Source of the DNA: CAZWVM01 sp964637705 | GTDB taxonomy: Bacteria > UBA8481 | Length of the DNA stretch: 43,778 nucleotides | Assembly (NCBI GenBank): GCA_964637705.1 | Contig: CAZWVM010000006.1 | Coordinates: 1 to 43,778, forward strand | Direction: 5' to 3' | Shown here: positions 1-7,702 of the stretch, piece after piece | Layout: each line of letters begins with the position of its first letter | Numbering within the stretch: the first letter of the stretch is position 1 | Position numbers and translations under genes: made by a program | Notes under the pieces: model-generated | What the model was told of the DNA's origin: nothing | Seen by the model: only the letters and a program-made list of their open reading frames with translations | The model's database searches: none

Positions 1-639
1 ATCGACGTCATCCTCATCGCGCCGAAGGCCCCGGGCCACACCGTCCGCCGCCTCTACGTGGACGGCAAGGGCGTGCCGATGCTCCTCGCGGTCGAGCAGG
101 ACGCGTCGAAGAAGGCCTGGCAGATCGGCCTCTCCTACGCCAAGGCGATCGGCGGCACGCGCGCCGGCGTCATCCGCACGACCTTCACCGAGGAGACCGA
201 GACGGACCTCTTCGGCGAGCAGGCGGTTCTCTGCGGCGGCCTCTGCTCGCTCATCCAGGCGGGCTTCGAGACGCTGGTGAAGGCCGGCTACCAGCCCGAG
301 GCGGCCTACTTCGAGTGCTGCCACGAGATCAAGCTGATCGTGGACATGATCAACGAGGGCGGCCTCGCGTGGATGCGCTACTCGATCTCCGACACGGCCG
401 AGTACGGCGACTACACCCGCGGCGGGAAGGTCGTGGGCAAGGAAGCCAAGGCCGCGATGGCGAAGATCCTCAAGGACATCCAGAGCGGCTCCTTCGCGAA
501 GGAATGGGTGAAGGAAGCGCGCGTCAACAAGAAGAGGAACTTCCTGAAGATGCGCGAGAAGGAAGCGAAGAGCCGGATCGAGACGGTGGGCAAGAACCTC
601 CGCTCGATGATGGCCTGGCTCAAGGACGCGAAGAAGTAG
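1..639 (+). CDS. ilvC: Ketol-acid reductoisomerase, C-terminal part (5' end outside window)
   Basis: Second enzyme of valine/leucine/isoleucine synthesis: NADPH-dependent isomerisation and reduction of acetolactate or acetohydroxybutyrate. The open frame runs from base 1, so the N-terminal NADPH-binding part is cut off. The first visible residues, ending APKAPGHTVRR, match the family's conserved end of the Rossmann domain. The C-terminal knotted domain follows, with the metal/substrate motifs TDLFGEQAVLCGG and FECCHEIKLIVD and the SDTAEYGDYTRG stretch. The ending suggests a short class I enzyme. The stop at 637-639 is followed by a strong intrinsic terminator, so ilvC is the last gene of its transcript. 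Its usual partners ilvBN lie about 28 kb away on the other strand. Confidence 0.97.
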   Translation: MDVILIAPKAPGHTVRRLYVDGKGVPMLLAVEQDASKKAWQIGLSYAKAIGGTRAGVIRTTFTEETETDLFGEQAVLCGGLCSLIQAGFETLVKAGYQPEAAYFECCHEIKLIVDMINEGGLAWMRYSISDTAEYGDYTRGGKVVGKEAKAAMAKILKDIQSGSFAKEWVKEARVNKKRNFLKMREKEAKSRIETVGKNLRSMMAWLKDAKK

Positions 640-657
640 TCCTCGAACGAACCGAGA

Positions 658-689
658 CCCCGCCGGGCGACCGGCGGGGTTTTTCTTTT
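658..689 (+). terminator. Intrinsic terminator after ilvC
   Basis: A perfect 9-bp GC stem, CCCCGCCGG / CCGGCGGGG, with a 4-nt GCGA loop is followed directly by TTTTTCTTTT. It begins 18 nt after the ilvC stop, the textbook layout of a Rho-independent terminator. Confidence 0.95.
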
Positions 690-697
690 CGCGGCCG

Positions 698-726
698 TTG
701 TCATCGCGGACGCGACCGCGCAGAAT
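698..726 (+). promoter_or_regulatory. Promoter of the radical SAM gene
   Basis: A -35 box TTGTCA (698-703), a 17-nt spacer and a -10 box CAGAAT (721-726) lie just after the ilvC terminator. Only 9 nt separate the -10 box from the ATG at 736 and no Shine-Dalgarno sequence is visible, so the transcript would have almost no leader. Confidence 0.5.
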
Positions 727-735
727 GGCAGCGCC

Positions 736-2154
736 ATGCTGCTCCTCGTCAACACGAACCGCATGCAACCGCCGATCGCGCCGATCGGGATCGATTATCT
801 CGCCGGCGCGGCCCGCGCCGCGGGGATCCCGGCCACGGTCGTCGATCTCTGCCTCGAAGAGGATCCATCGGCGGCGCTCCGTGCCGGGCTCGCCCGCGGC
901 CCCGCGCTCGTCGCGCTCAGCTTCCGCAACATCGACGATTCCTTCTGGCCGAGCATGCGCTCCTTCCTGCCCGACCTCCAGCGGGTCGTCGAGGAGGTCC
1001 GCGCGGAGAGCGAGGCGCCGATTGTTTTGGGGGGCGTCGGGTTCTCCATCATGCCGCGGGAGATCCTCGGGGCGACGGGGGCCGAGTACGGCGTTCACGG
1101 CGACGGCGAGGAGTCCCTGGTGGCCTTGTACCGCGAGGTAACGGGGACGGTCGCGCGCGGGAAGGCGCCGGGCGTCATCCGGCGTTCCGGCCGGGGATGG
1201 AAGGAATCTCCCCCGGATCGGCGGCGCCACTTCACCTGCGCCACGGACCGCGACGCGGTCGACAATCCGGCATACTTTGCGCGCGGCGGCCAGGTCGGCA
1301 TCGAGACGAAGCGCGGCTGCGACCGCCTCTGTCTCTACTGCGCCGACCCGCTCGCCAAGGGCCGCGTGGTGCGGACGCGCGCCGCTTCCGAGACCGCAGA
1401 CGAGGCCGAGGCGCTCGTGAGGCAGGGCATCGACGTGCTGCACCTCTGCGACGGCGAATTCAACCTGCCCCGCGAGCACGCCATGGCCGTCTGCGAGGCA
1501 TGGGCCGCGCGCGGCCTCGGGGAGCGTTTGCGCTGGTACGCGTATCTCGCCATCGATCCCTTCGACGCGGAACTCGCTGCGGCCCTGAGGCGCGCCGGCT
1601 GCGTCGGCGTCAACTTCACCACCGACTCCGCCGCCGCGCCCATGCTCAAGCGCTACGGTCATGCCTGGCGTGCGCCCGACATCGGGCGGGCGGTTCGGGC
1701 GGCCAGAACGGCCGGTCTCGCCGTGATGCTCGACCTTCTCATCGGCGGGCCCGGCGAGACGCCGGAAACGGTGGCGGAGACGATCGGGTTCCTCAAGGGC
1801 CTGCCGGTCGACGCGGTCGGCTGCGGCGTGGGCGTCCGCGTCTATCCCGGGACACCGATGGAGAGCGTGGCGCGCCGGGAACCCGGCGCCCTGCGCCGCC
1901 GCCACGGCGGGGAACTCGACCTGCTCCAGCCGACCTTCTATATCGCGGAGTCCCTCGGAGACCGCCCGGCGGAACTGGTGAGAGAGTTGATCGGCGATGA
2001 TCCGCGGTTCTTCAAGCCCGCGGACGATTCGGGCTCCGCGCACAACTACAGCGACAATGCCGTGCTCGTCGAAGCCATCGCGGCCGGGGCTCGCGGCGCA
2101 TACTGGGACATTCTCCGCCGGCGTGCCGCGGGTGCGCCGGGCGCGTCCGGCTAG
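736..2154 (+). CDS. B12-binding-domain radical SAM protein
   Basis: A 472-residue protein with a Rossmann-like cobalamin-binding region (about 1-140, including the VHGDGEES stretch typical of such domains) and a radical SAM core. The [4Fe-4S] cysteines are C195, C199 and C202 in GCDRLCLYC, the CxxxCxxC pattern. Later radical SAM landmarks include LLIGGPGETPETV and VRVYPGTPME. The DxHxxG lower-ligand motif of base-off cobalamin proteins is not seen, so tight B12 binding is uncertain. The substrate is unknown; relatives are methyltransferases, ring-contracting enzymes and other modifying enzymes. It stands alone, and its TAG stop shares the CTAG palindrome with the stop of the convergent next gene. 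Confidence 0.85.
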   Translation: MLLLVNTNRMQPPIAPIGIDYLAGAARAAGIPATVVDLCLEEDPSAALRAGLARGPALVALSFRNIDDSFWPSMRSFLPDLQRVVEEVRAESEAPIVLGGVGFSIMPREILGATGAEYGVHGDGEESLVALYREVTGTVARGKAPGVIRRSGRGWKESPPDRRRHFTCATDRDAVDNPAYFARGGQVGIETKRGCDRLCLYCADPLAKGRVVRTRAASETADEAEALVRQGIDVLHLCDGEFNLPREHAMAVCEAWAARGLGERLRWYAYLAIDPFDAELAAALRRAGCVGVNFTTDSAAAPMLKRYGHAWRAPDIGRAVRAARTAGLAVMLDLLIGGPGETPETVAETIGFLKGLPVDAVGCGVGVRVYPGTPMESVARREPGALRRRHGGELDLLQPTFYIAESLGDRPAELVRELIGDDPRFFKPADDSGSAHNYSDNAVLVEAIAAGARGAYWDILRRRAAGAPGASG

Positions 2155-3086
2155 CGGAAGCGGGGGATCACCGTCTCCGCGAAGGCCTTGAGTCCCGCGA
2201 GGTCGTACGGCGCGTTGGCGCAGATGATGAAGTGGCGGACGCCGACGGCCTCGTAGGTCCGTATCCGAGCCTCGATCTCCGAAGGCGAGCCGACGAGGCA
2301 GTTCGCCTCCACGTCGGCCGCCGGCTGGTTCCGCCGCGCGCTCATCTCCTCGAGGACCTTCGTCTTCTCCGCCGCCGAACCCGTCACGCGCATCTCCCCC
2401 GCCCAGGACGGTTCGATCTCGGCGAAGTCGCGGCCGACGGCCCCGCAATGGGCGCGCAGGATCTCGAGCTTGGAGCGGAAGCTCTCGACCGTGCCGAACC
2501 AGTTCCATTCGTCGGCGAACCTTGCGACGACGCGCAAGGTCTTCTTCTCGCCGCCGCCGCCGATCATCAAGGGGACGCGCGGCTTCTGGACGGGCTTCGG
2601 TTCGCAATGCGCCGCGGTCAGGGTGTAGAAGCGCCCCGCGAAGTTCACCTCGGTCTCGGTGAGGAGCCGCGTCATCACTTCGCACGCCTCCTCGAAACGC
2701 GCGATCCGCTCGCCGACCGGTGGATACTCGATGCCGTAGGCCTTGTGCTCGAGGTCGAACCAGGCCGCGCCGACGCCGAGGATGAGGCGTCCCCCTGAGG
2801 TGTGATCCAGGGTCGCGGCCATGTTCGCGAGCACCGCCGGGTGGCGGTAGGTGTTCCCGGTGACGAGCGTGCCGACGCGGACGCGGGTGGTCGCGGCCGC
2901 GAGGGCGGTGAGGGCGATCCAGCCCTCGAAGCAGGGGCCGTGGGGGTCGGAGAAGATGGGATAGAAGTGATCGAAGGTCCAGGCGGTGTCGTAGCCCGAT
3001 GCGTCCACGAGGTCCCAGGCGGCGCGAAGCTCCCGCCACGTCGTATGCTGGGGAACGGTCTGCACTCCGAAGCGGATGGCGTCCAT
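2151..3086 (-). CDS. LLM-class flavin-dependent oxidoreductase
   Basis: A bacterial-luciferase-like TIM-barrel oxidoreductase, about 311 aa, using F420 or FMN. Seen: N-terminal RFGVQT strand, AWTFDHF, the TTRVRVGTLVTGNTYRHPAVLA segment that shapes the flavin site, GGRLILGVGAAWF, and PLMIGGGGEKKTLRVVARFADEWN. This is the layout of the probable F420-dependent (Rv1855c-like) subfamily. The start is placed at the ATG at 3086 because family homology begins with MDAIRFGVQ; the frame stays open to 3188 but the extra 34 residues are not family-like. No clear Shine-Dalgarno sequence precedes 3086. Cofactor choice and substrate cannot be told from sequence. Confidence 0.85.
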   Translation of the reverse strand: MDAIRFGVQTVPQHTTWRELRAAWDLVDASGYDTAWTFDHFYPIFSDPHGPCFEGWIALTALAAATTRVRVGTLVTGNTYRHPAVLANMAATLDHTSGGRLILGVGAAWFDLEHKAYGIEYPPVGERIARFEEACEVMTRLLTETEVNFAGRFYTLTAAHCEPKPVQKPRVPLMIGGGGEKKTLRVVARFADEWNWFGTVESFRSKLEILRAHCGAVGRDFAEIEPSWAGEMRVTGSAAEKTKVLEEMSARRNQPAADVEANCLVGSPSEIEARIRTYEAVGVRHFIICANAPYDLAGLKAFAETVIPRFR

Positions 3087-3191
3087 GGATATAGCATGAT
3101 CCGACCGGAACACGATGTCCATGGACGCGTGGTGTCGCTCCTGCTCTCCATCCCGCGCCGGGACGTTGACCGCATTCGGCCCGCTCAAGAC

Positions 3192-3773
3192 TCAGTAGGT
3201 CTTGTAACGTCTGCCTTCGAGAGAAAAGGTGCCGTTGTGGATATAAAAATCGCCGGTGGCGGCGTTGAAGAACCAACCCCGGTTGTTGTCGTCGTCCCAG
3301 GGGAGAGGAGAACTGTGAGAACAGGGGACGGACCAGTCGGCGCGGGTCGTCGACCAGACGCCGCGGGAATACTCGGAGAATCCACCCGTGAACACGGGCA
3401 GTCCGGCTTCGGAGAGAGGCAACTGGGTGATGAATTTCGACCATTCCGGCCCTGGATTGCCATCACCGGAATTGCCGTCGGCCCAGCGGTGATCATTGGC
3501 CGAGCAGCACGCGGTCAGCGTCCAGGAACCGACTTCGCCGGGTGGATCCATGATCAATGCCCCATTGTTCAACGCGCGGCGCATGTGGCCGCACGTGCGC
3601 AGCGTGGCCAGGTGGGCGAAGGTCCGGCCTTCTCGGGCCGACCTGAGGGCGCGCTGGAGCTTGGACATCGAGACGACGGCGAGAATGCCGATGATCGCCA
3701 CCACGACCAGAAGTTCGATCAGGGTGAATCCGAGGCTACGGCGCCCCCTCCGGCTAAGAGAAAACAATTTCAC
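3192..3773 (-). CDS. Prepilin-type (pseudopilin-like) protein
   Basis: A 193-residue protein with a classic type IV/type II prepilin N-terminus: basic leader VKLFSLSRRGRRSLG, cleavage expected after G15, mature N-terminus FTLIELLVVVAIIGILAVV with the conserved Glu at mature position 5. The rest is a small globular domain containing two adjacent Cys and a late GWFFNAATGDFYI stretch reminiscent of GspG-like/H-X9-DG pseudopilins. The start is GTG at 3773, the only start giving a proper leader peptide. It sits inside an operator-like palindrome, 8 nt after a good -10 box, so the mRNA may be leaderless. No secretion or pilus assembly genes are nearby; the adjacent LacI-type regulator is the likely controller. 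Confidence 0.85.
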   Translation of the reverse strand: MKLFSLSRRGRRSLGFTLIELLVVVAIIGILAVVSMSKLQRALRSAREGRTFAHLATLRTCGHMRRALNNGALIMDPPGEVGSWTLTACCSANDHRWADGNSGDGNPGPEWSKFITQLPLSEAGLPVFTGGFSEYSRGVWSTTRADWSVPCSHSSPLPWDDDNNRGWFFNAATGDFYIHNGTFSLEGRRYKTY

Positions 3774-3809
3774 ATATGAAATATATATAAATCGCCTCAA
3801 CCCTGTCAA
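3756..3809 (-). promoter_or_regulatory. Promoter plus palindromic operator 1 (pseudopilin gene)
   Basis: Read on the minus strand: -35 TTGACA (3804-3809), a 16-nt spacer, -10 TATATA (3782-3787), then the palindrome TTTCATATGTGAAA (3768-3781), then a pyrimidine tract TTTTCTCTT (3756-3764). The same arrangement with near-identical sequence occurs at 5992-6042. A palindrome directly downstream of a -10 box is a standard repressor site; the LacI-family product of the adjacent gene is the obvious candidate. Confidence 0.65.
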
Positions 3810-3980
3810 TCCCCTCGCCACCGCCTTCGCGGGGCCTGAACGCGACGTCCCTCGGCTCGCTCCGGATTTAGTCACCACCGCCCCGTCGGCCGAAGGGGGC
3901 CTCGAAGATCCGCGCCGTTCGGGAAACCGCTTCTCTCGTCGACCGGAAATTCGGTAAGATGGCGCGAACGAGGTCGAAAC

Positions 3981-5093
3981 GTGAAGAATGCTCTGACGAT
4001 CTACACCATCGCCGAGGCGGCGGGCACATCGCCGTCCACGGTTTCCAAGGCGCTCAACAATCGCCCGGGCATCAGTCCGAAGCGGCGGTTGGCGATCCTC
4101 AAGGTCGCTCAGGACCTGGGCTATGCGCCCTACATCAATACCCGCCGGCACGGCCTGATGCTTCCCGGAGGTCAGGATGTCGCGGTGCTCTGCGGCGGCG
4201 TCGGTTCGCACCTGGTCGCCGACTTCCTGCGCGGAACCGGCAATGCGATCAAATCCGCGGGACTGTACCAGCTCTTCTGCGGCCTCTTTCAGAACGATCC
4301 CGAATACAAGCGTGAATCCATGAGGATGTTCCTGAAGAAAGTCGACGAGGATCCCGGCGTGACCGGGTTGCTGGCGGCTTTCGTCGAGATCGACGCGGAT
4401 ATCCTGGATCGGTTCGAGAAGAAGAGGTTGCCGGTGGTTCTGGTCGACTGCCCGCCCGTTCGACAGAAGCTTCTCCGCATCACGATCGATCATGCGGGAG
4501 GTTCGATGCTGGCCGCCCGTGCTTTGCTCGATCTCGACCGCAGGCATATTGCCTATGTCGGTCCGGGGCCGGAGGAGGGGTGGGCCTGGGAGGAGAGGCA
4601 TCGCGGCATCGCGACGGTCATGGCCAAGGCCCGGCGGCGCCTGACCGTCGAGCGCGAATCGACATGCGACATCATGCAGGGAGCTTTCGCCACCCAGCGT
4701 CTTCTCGAGCGCCACCCGGAGATCGACGGAATCCTGTATGCGAGCGACTTCCAGGCGGCTGGAGGCCTGCGGATGCTGCGCGAGATGAACGTCGCCGTGC
4801 CGGACAGAGTGGCCGTGATCGGCTGCGACGATTCGGCGCTTTGCCGCGCCCTGAGTCCGACCCTGTCGTCGTTGACCCAGCCCTACGCCCGGTTGGGCGA
4901 ACGAGGTATTCATGCGCTCGTTTCGCTCCTGGGGGGGCGCAAGTCGGCCGCCCGCAACCGGATCATCAAGCCACGGCTGGTGTTGCGCGGGACCTGCGGT
5001 TACGGGCAGGGATCCCGCTGGTATCTGGGCGGCAAGAGGCTGACCGATCCGCAAAATGTCGGCGCACCCTCATCGAGAAGCCTCCCCGGGTAA
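3981..5093 (+). CDS. LacI-family transcriptional regulator
   Basis: A 370-residue regulator with the LacI architecture. An N-terminal helix-turn-helix reads TIAEAAGTSPSTVSKALNN, with the hinge-region landmark RRLAILKVAQDLGYAPYIN. A periplasmic-binding-protein-like effector domain follows (about 60-345), including VDCPPVRQ, HIAYVGPG and the family's conserved VAVIGCDDS. The start is GTG at 3981, with GAGG about 7 nt upstream. The effector is probably a sugar or glycoside, which is inference. Matching palindromes lie on both sides of this gene, in the promoters of the pseudopilin gene and the secreted-protein gene, so it probably represses both. No copy of the palindrome is seen before its own start. 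Confidence 0.93.
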   Translation: MKNALTIYTIAEAAGTSPSTVSKALNNRPGISPKRRLAILKVAQDLGYAPYINTRRHGLMLPGGQDVAVLCGGVGSHLVADFLRGTGNAIKSAGLYQLFCGLFQNDPEYKRESMRMFLKKVDEDPGVTGLLAAFVEIDADILDRFEKKRLPVVLVDCPPVRQKLLRITIDHAGGSMLAARALLDLDRRHIAYVGPGPEEGWAWEERHRGIATVMAKARRRLTVERESTCDIMQGAFATQRLLERHPEIDGILYASDFQAAGGLRMLREMNVAVPDRVAVIGCDDSALCRALSPTLSSLTQPYARLGERGIHALVSLLGGRKSAARNRIIKPRLVLRGTCGYGQGSRWYLGGKRLTDPQNVGAPSSRSLPG

Positions 5094-5212
5094 AATGCCG
5101 TCGTTGCCTCGCGGATGCATCCTGCATCTCATCGAGGGTGATCGTGGTGAGGGGATCGGCGCCGGCGAGGCGCGGGACCCCGGAGGACCCCGCGCCCGCC
5201 ATGGCTCCGTGC

Positions 5213-5872
5213 CTACAGGTGAATCAACTCGAAATAGAGACGCGTCGAGTAGGCGTCCGGCGCCGGCGCGCCGTTCTTGTAGGCGCCCAGGTAGATGGCC
5301 AACGGCGTGCTTCCCATCCCGCCCGGCTGGCCCTTGAGAATGATGTCGGGTGTCAGGCCGACGACCACCTCGGTGTAACCGCCTCCGGCCGCGCTGACGT
5401 AGTCCGAGTCGCCGGTGTCCTTGAACCAGGTCCAGGCGCCGTCCACGAAGATCGCATCGTTCGAGAGTTCAGGTCCGCCCGCCACCGGGGTGTCGTGAAC
5501 CTGCCACAGGAGCGGCACACGATTCGCGGGGTTGGATCCGATCAGAGCGCCCCAGTTGGCGTTCTGGGTGTCGGTGGTCGTGCGGTTCTGCGTGTAGGCT
5601 CGCACCCGCCAGTTCGCGTAATTCGATCCGCACCCGAGTTCGATGTATTGCTGGGCCGCGATGGTGCCGTCGCTGTTGGGAGTGGGTCCGAAGACGATCG
5701 TCTCCGCGTTGGCATGGTTGGAGACGTTCTTCGCCTGGAGAGAGAAGATCGTCGAGGCTCCGATGGTCATGGTGGCCGGGACCGAGGCCACGGCGTCGGC
5801 CGCCCATGTGACCGGTACGGCCGCGAAGAGAAGGATCAACGCCCCGCAAAGGGCGCTTGTCGTGAGTTTCAT
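5213..5872 (-). CDS. Secreted protein of unknown function
   Basis: A 219-residue product not assigned to a family. The start at 5872 is supported by a Shine-Dalgarno GGAG 6 nt upstream and by the signal peptide it creates (MKLTTSALCGALILLFAA, cleavage near TWAADA). The mature part is rich in Thr, Asn, Gly and aromatic residues and looks all-beta. It starts with ASVPATMTIGASTIFSLQA and ends in an amphipathic strand, TRLYFELIHL, a style seen in surface or fibre-like proteins and in spore-coat-U-like domains, but no confident assignment is possible. Its promoter carries the same palindrome as the pseudopilin gene, so the two are probably co-regulated by the LacI-type protein between them. Confidence 0.7.
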   Translation of the reverse strand: MKLTTSALCGALILLFAAVPVTWAADAVASVPATMTIGASTIFSLQAKNVSNHANAETIVFGPTPNSDGTIAAQQYIELGCGSNYANWRVRAYTQNRTTTDTQNANWGALIGSNPANRVPLLWQVHDTPVAGGPELSNDAIFVDGAWTWFKDTGDSDYVSAAGGGYTEVVVGLTPDIILKGQPGGMGSTPLAIYLGAYKNGAPAPDAYSTRLYFELIHL

Positions 5873-6251
5873 GGTTGTCTCCGTTTCATTTCTGGTTTCG
5901 CGTGCGCGACGGTCGATCCCGGTCATGGACTTCAACCCCCCTCGGCTCCTTTCCTCCACGGCTCCCTTCGGATCCCCGCCGACGACGAAACAAGAGAAAA
6001 TAGTTTCGCATAAGAAATATATGTGAGAGTCCGCTCTGTCAAGCCCTCCGGCGCGTTTTTTGGGGAGAGGGTTCCGAAGAGGCGCGGCACCCGCGGGATG
6101 GATGTCGTCGGCAGGTTTCCGGCTGCGCGTCGGTCGGGGCGCTCATGCGGCCCCCGGGTTCCGCGTTCTCCTGGCCTTACGACTCGGACCGTGGCAGGGA
6201 TGTCGTCCGCGCCCACATCGTGTAGAATCGAAGTCGTCGGGAGGATGGGTG
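5873..6251. other. Intergenic region between divergent secreted-protein and reductase genes
   Basis: No convincing gene. It holds the promoter/operator of the minus-strand gene (5992-6042), about 120 nt of leader for that gene, and a weak plus-strand -10 candidate TAGAAT (6223-6228) before the reductase gene. The bases between (about 6043-6220) show nothing I can name. Confidence 0.6.
5992..6042 (-). promoter_or_regulatory. Promoter plus palindromic operator 2 (secreted-protein gene)
   Basis: Read on the minus strand: -35 TTGACA (6037-6042), an AT-rich -10 region ending TATATT, then the palindrome TTTCTTATGCGAAA (6004-6017), then TTTTCTCTT (5992-6000). Over about 31 nt it differs from the element at 3756-3786 at only a few positions. 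The gene start at 5872 lies about 120 nt downstream, unlike element 1, where the start codon is inside the palindrome. Conservation is therefore of the control element, not of coding sequence. Confidence 0.65.
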
Positions 6252-7067
6252 ATGCCCAACGAACTGAATGCGAAGGTGACGGGCCGTATCGAGTTCGCCC
6301 CCGGGAGCTTCGTCCTGAGAGTCGCCTATGCGGACCGGCCCCTGCCCGAGTTCGTTCCCGGCCAGTATGGTGTCCTGGGGCTGCCCGGCGCTGCGCTGCG
6401 CACACCCCTCTCCGATCCCGAGAATCCCCCGGCTGATCCGGCGAAGATGATCCGCCGCGCCTACTCCGTGGCCTCGTCCTCTCTTGCCAGGGAATACGTC
6501 GAGTTCTACATCACGCTTGTGCGCTCAGGAGCCTTGACCCCGCGGTTATATCACCTCGCGATCGGCGACGGCGTCTGGCTCGGTCCCAAGTTCACGGGGA
6601 TGCTGACCATGGACGAGGTTCCTCCGGACCGCAACGTGGTTCTCATGGCGACGGGCACGGGGGTGGCCCCCTACATGTCAATGCTGAGGACCCGCATCAT
6701 GAAGGGAGGGCTCGACCGACGCTGTGCCGTCATCCACGGCGCACGTCATTCGTGGGATCTCGGCTACCGGTCCGAGTTGGAGACGATGGCGCGGCTCGTG
6801 CCCGGCTTCTCCTACTTTCCGGTCGTCAGTGAACCCGGGGCGGAACCCGCGGCCTGGAGCGGGGCGACGGGATTCATGGAGGACTTCTGGAAGTCCGGTG
6901 AGCTCGACCGCGCGTGGGGAGGGCACCCGGCGCCCTCCGACACGAACGTCTTCCTCTGCGGCAATCCCCTGATGATCGAGTCGGCGCTCCGTTTCCTCGG
7001 CGCGGAGGGGTTCAAGGAGAAGACGCGCCAGGAACCGGGCGAGATCCACCTCGAGCGGTTCTGGTAG
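6252..7067 (+). CDS. Ferredoxin-NADP(+) reductase-like flavoprotein
   Basis: A 271-residue oxidoreductase of the ferredoxin-NADP reductase superfamily, moving electrons between NADP(H) and ferredoxin or flavodoxin. FAD domain: FVPGQYGVLGLPG and the FAD-contacting RRAYSVASS (RxYS). NADP domain: VLMATGTGVAPYMSML, then NVFLCGNPLMIE. The C-terminal ending PGEIHLERFW is like bacterial (Fpr-type) enzymes. The start at 6252 has GGGAGG about 7 nt upstream. A roughly 20-residue insertion after the first FAD strands (TPLSDPENPPADPAKM) is slightly unusual. The nearby cysI has no CysJ partner, so this enzyme could supply ferredoxin electrons to sulfite reductase; that link is inference from proximity only. 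Confidence 0.9.
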   Translation: MPNELNAKVTGRIEFAPGSFVLRVAYADRPLPEFVPGQYGVLGLPGAALRTPLSDPENPPADPAKMIRRAYSVASSSLAREYVEFYITLVRSGALTPRLYHLAIGDGVWLGPKFTGMLTMDEVPPDRNVVLMATGTGVAPYMSMLRTRIMKGGLDRRCAVIHGARHSWDLGYRSELETMARLVPGFSYFPVVSEPGAEPAAWSGATGFMEDFWKSGELDRAWGGHPAPSDTNVFLCGNPLMIESALRFLGAEGFKEKTRQEPGEIHLERFW

Positions 7068-7114
7068 GCTCGAACTCCTCGAATCCTATTTGAGAACCGG
7101 GGCCTGACGGCTGG

Positions 7115-7696
7115 TTATTCCGCCGTCCAACCCTCCGCGATGAAGGCTTCCCGCGCCTCGTTGCGCAGCGTGGCCGAGCGACGGGCCCGTCCGCCGAGCG
7201 AAATGAACGGAACCCTCTTCCCCGGCTCCATCCACTCGACCGCCTGAGCGAGGGCCTTCGCCCGCGCTTCATCCGTCGCCGTCTTGACGAGAGAAACGGT
7301 GACGATGCCGCTCGCGTCCGGCGACGGCAGGCTCGTGTCCGTCTGGACGACCGTGAAGAAGGATCTCAGGGGAGCGTATCCCGGCTTCCAGACCGTGACG
7401 GTGCCCAGGGGCAGGACGAAGGCGCGCGCCATCCCGTCGAGGTTGGTCTTGTCGAAGGTTCGGCCGTCGTCGCGGTTGATGAGGTGAATCCCGAAGGAGT
7501 AGGTGCCGCTCGGGACGTTCCGGCCGACGACGAACGCTCCGTCGATCGGAGATCCGGTCGCGGCATCGACGACCTTGATCGACCCGTTCCACTTCGGTCG
7601 CTCGTTCTGGTACGAGTTGCCGGCGGCCATGACGGAAACCGAGACGAGAAAGAGCCCGGTGAAGATGAGGGTGAGAACCCTGAGCGATCTGGTCAT
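7115..7696 (-). CDS. Secreted protein with a carboxypeptidase-regulatory-like beta domain
   Basis: A 193-residue hypothetical protein. The signal peptide is clear (MTRSLRVLTLIFTGLFLVSV, cleavage near VMAAGN). Residues about 38-120 look like a transthyretin/carboxypeptidase-regulatory-like domain: GSIKVVDAATGSPIDGAFVV near its start, TNLDGMARAFVLP in the middle and KPGYAP at the end. Such domains are common in surface and periplasmic proteins and do not define a reaction. The C-terminal 60 residues are charged and unassigned. The start at 7696 follows a -10 box by only 6 nt with no ribosome-binding site, so the message may be leaderless. It is probably transcribed alone, downstream of the cys operon but with its own promoter. 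Confidence 0.7.
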   Translation of the reverse strand: MTRSLRVLTLIFTGLFLVSVSVMAAGNSYQNERPKWNGSIKVVDAATGSPIDGAFVVGRNVPSGTYSFGIHLINRDDGRTFDKTNLDGMARAFVLPLGTVTVWKPGYAPLRSFFTVVQTDTSLPSPDASGIVTVSLVKTATDEARAKALAQAVEWMEPGKRVPFISLGGRARRSATLRNEAREAFIAEGWTAE

Positions 7697-7702
7697 GGGG
7701 AG

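Noticed and set aside
315..2000. 561-codon plus-strand frame over ilvC and the radical SAM gene
   Set aside because: Shifted-frame shadow of two well-recognised proteins.
3774..5054. N-terminal extension of the pseudopilin frame antisense to the LacI gene
   Set aside because: Prepilin leader peptides are short; the extension is a shadow of the LacI-family gene.
5169..5196. 8-bp GC hairpin between the convergent LacI and secreted-protein genes as a terminator
   Set aside because: Stem GGCGCGGG/CCCGCGCC with a 12-nt loop but no T-tract on either strand; chance in GC-rich DNA is likely.
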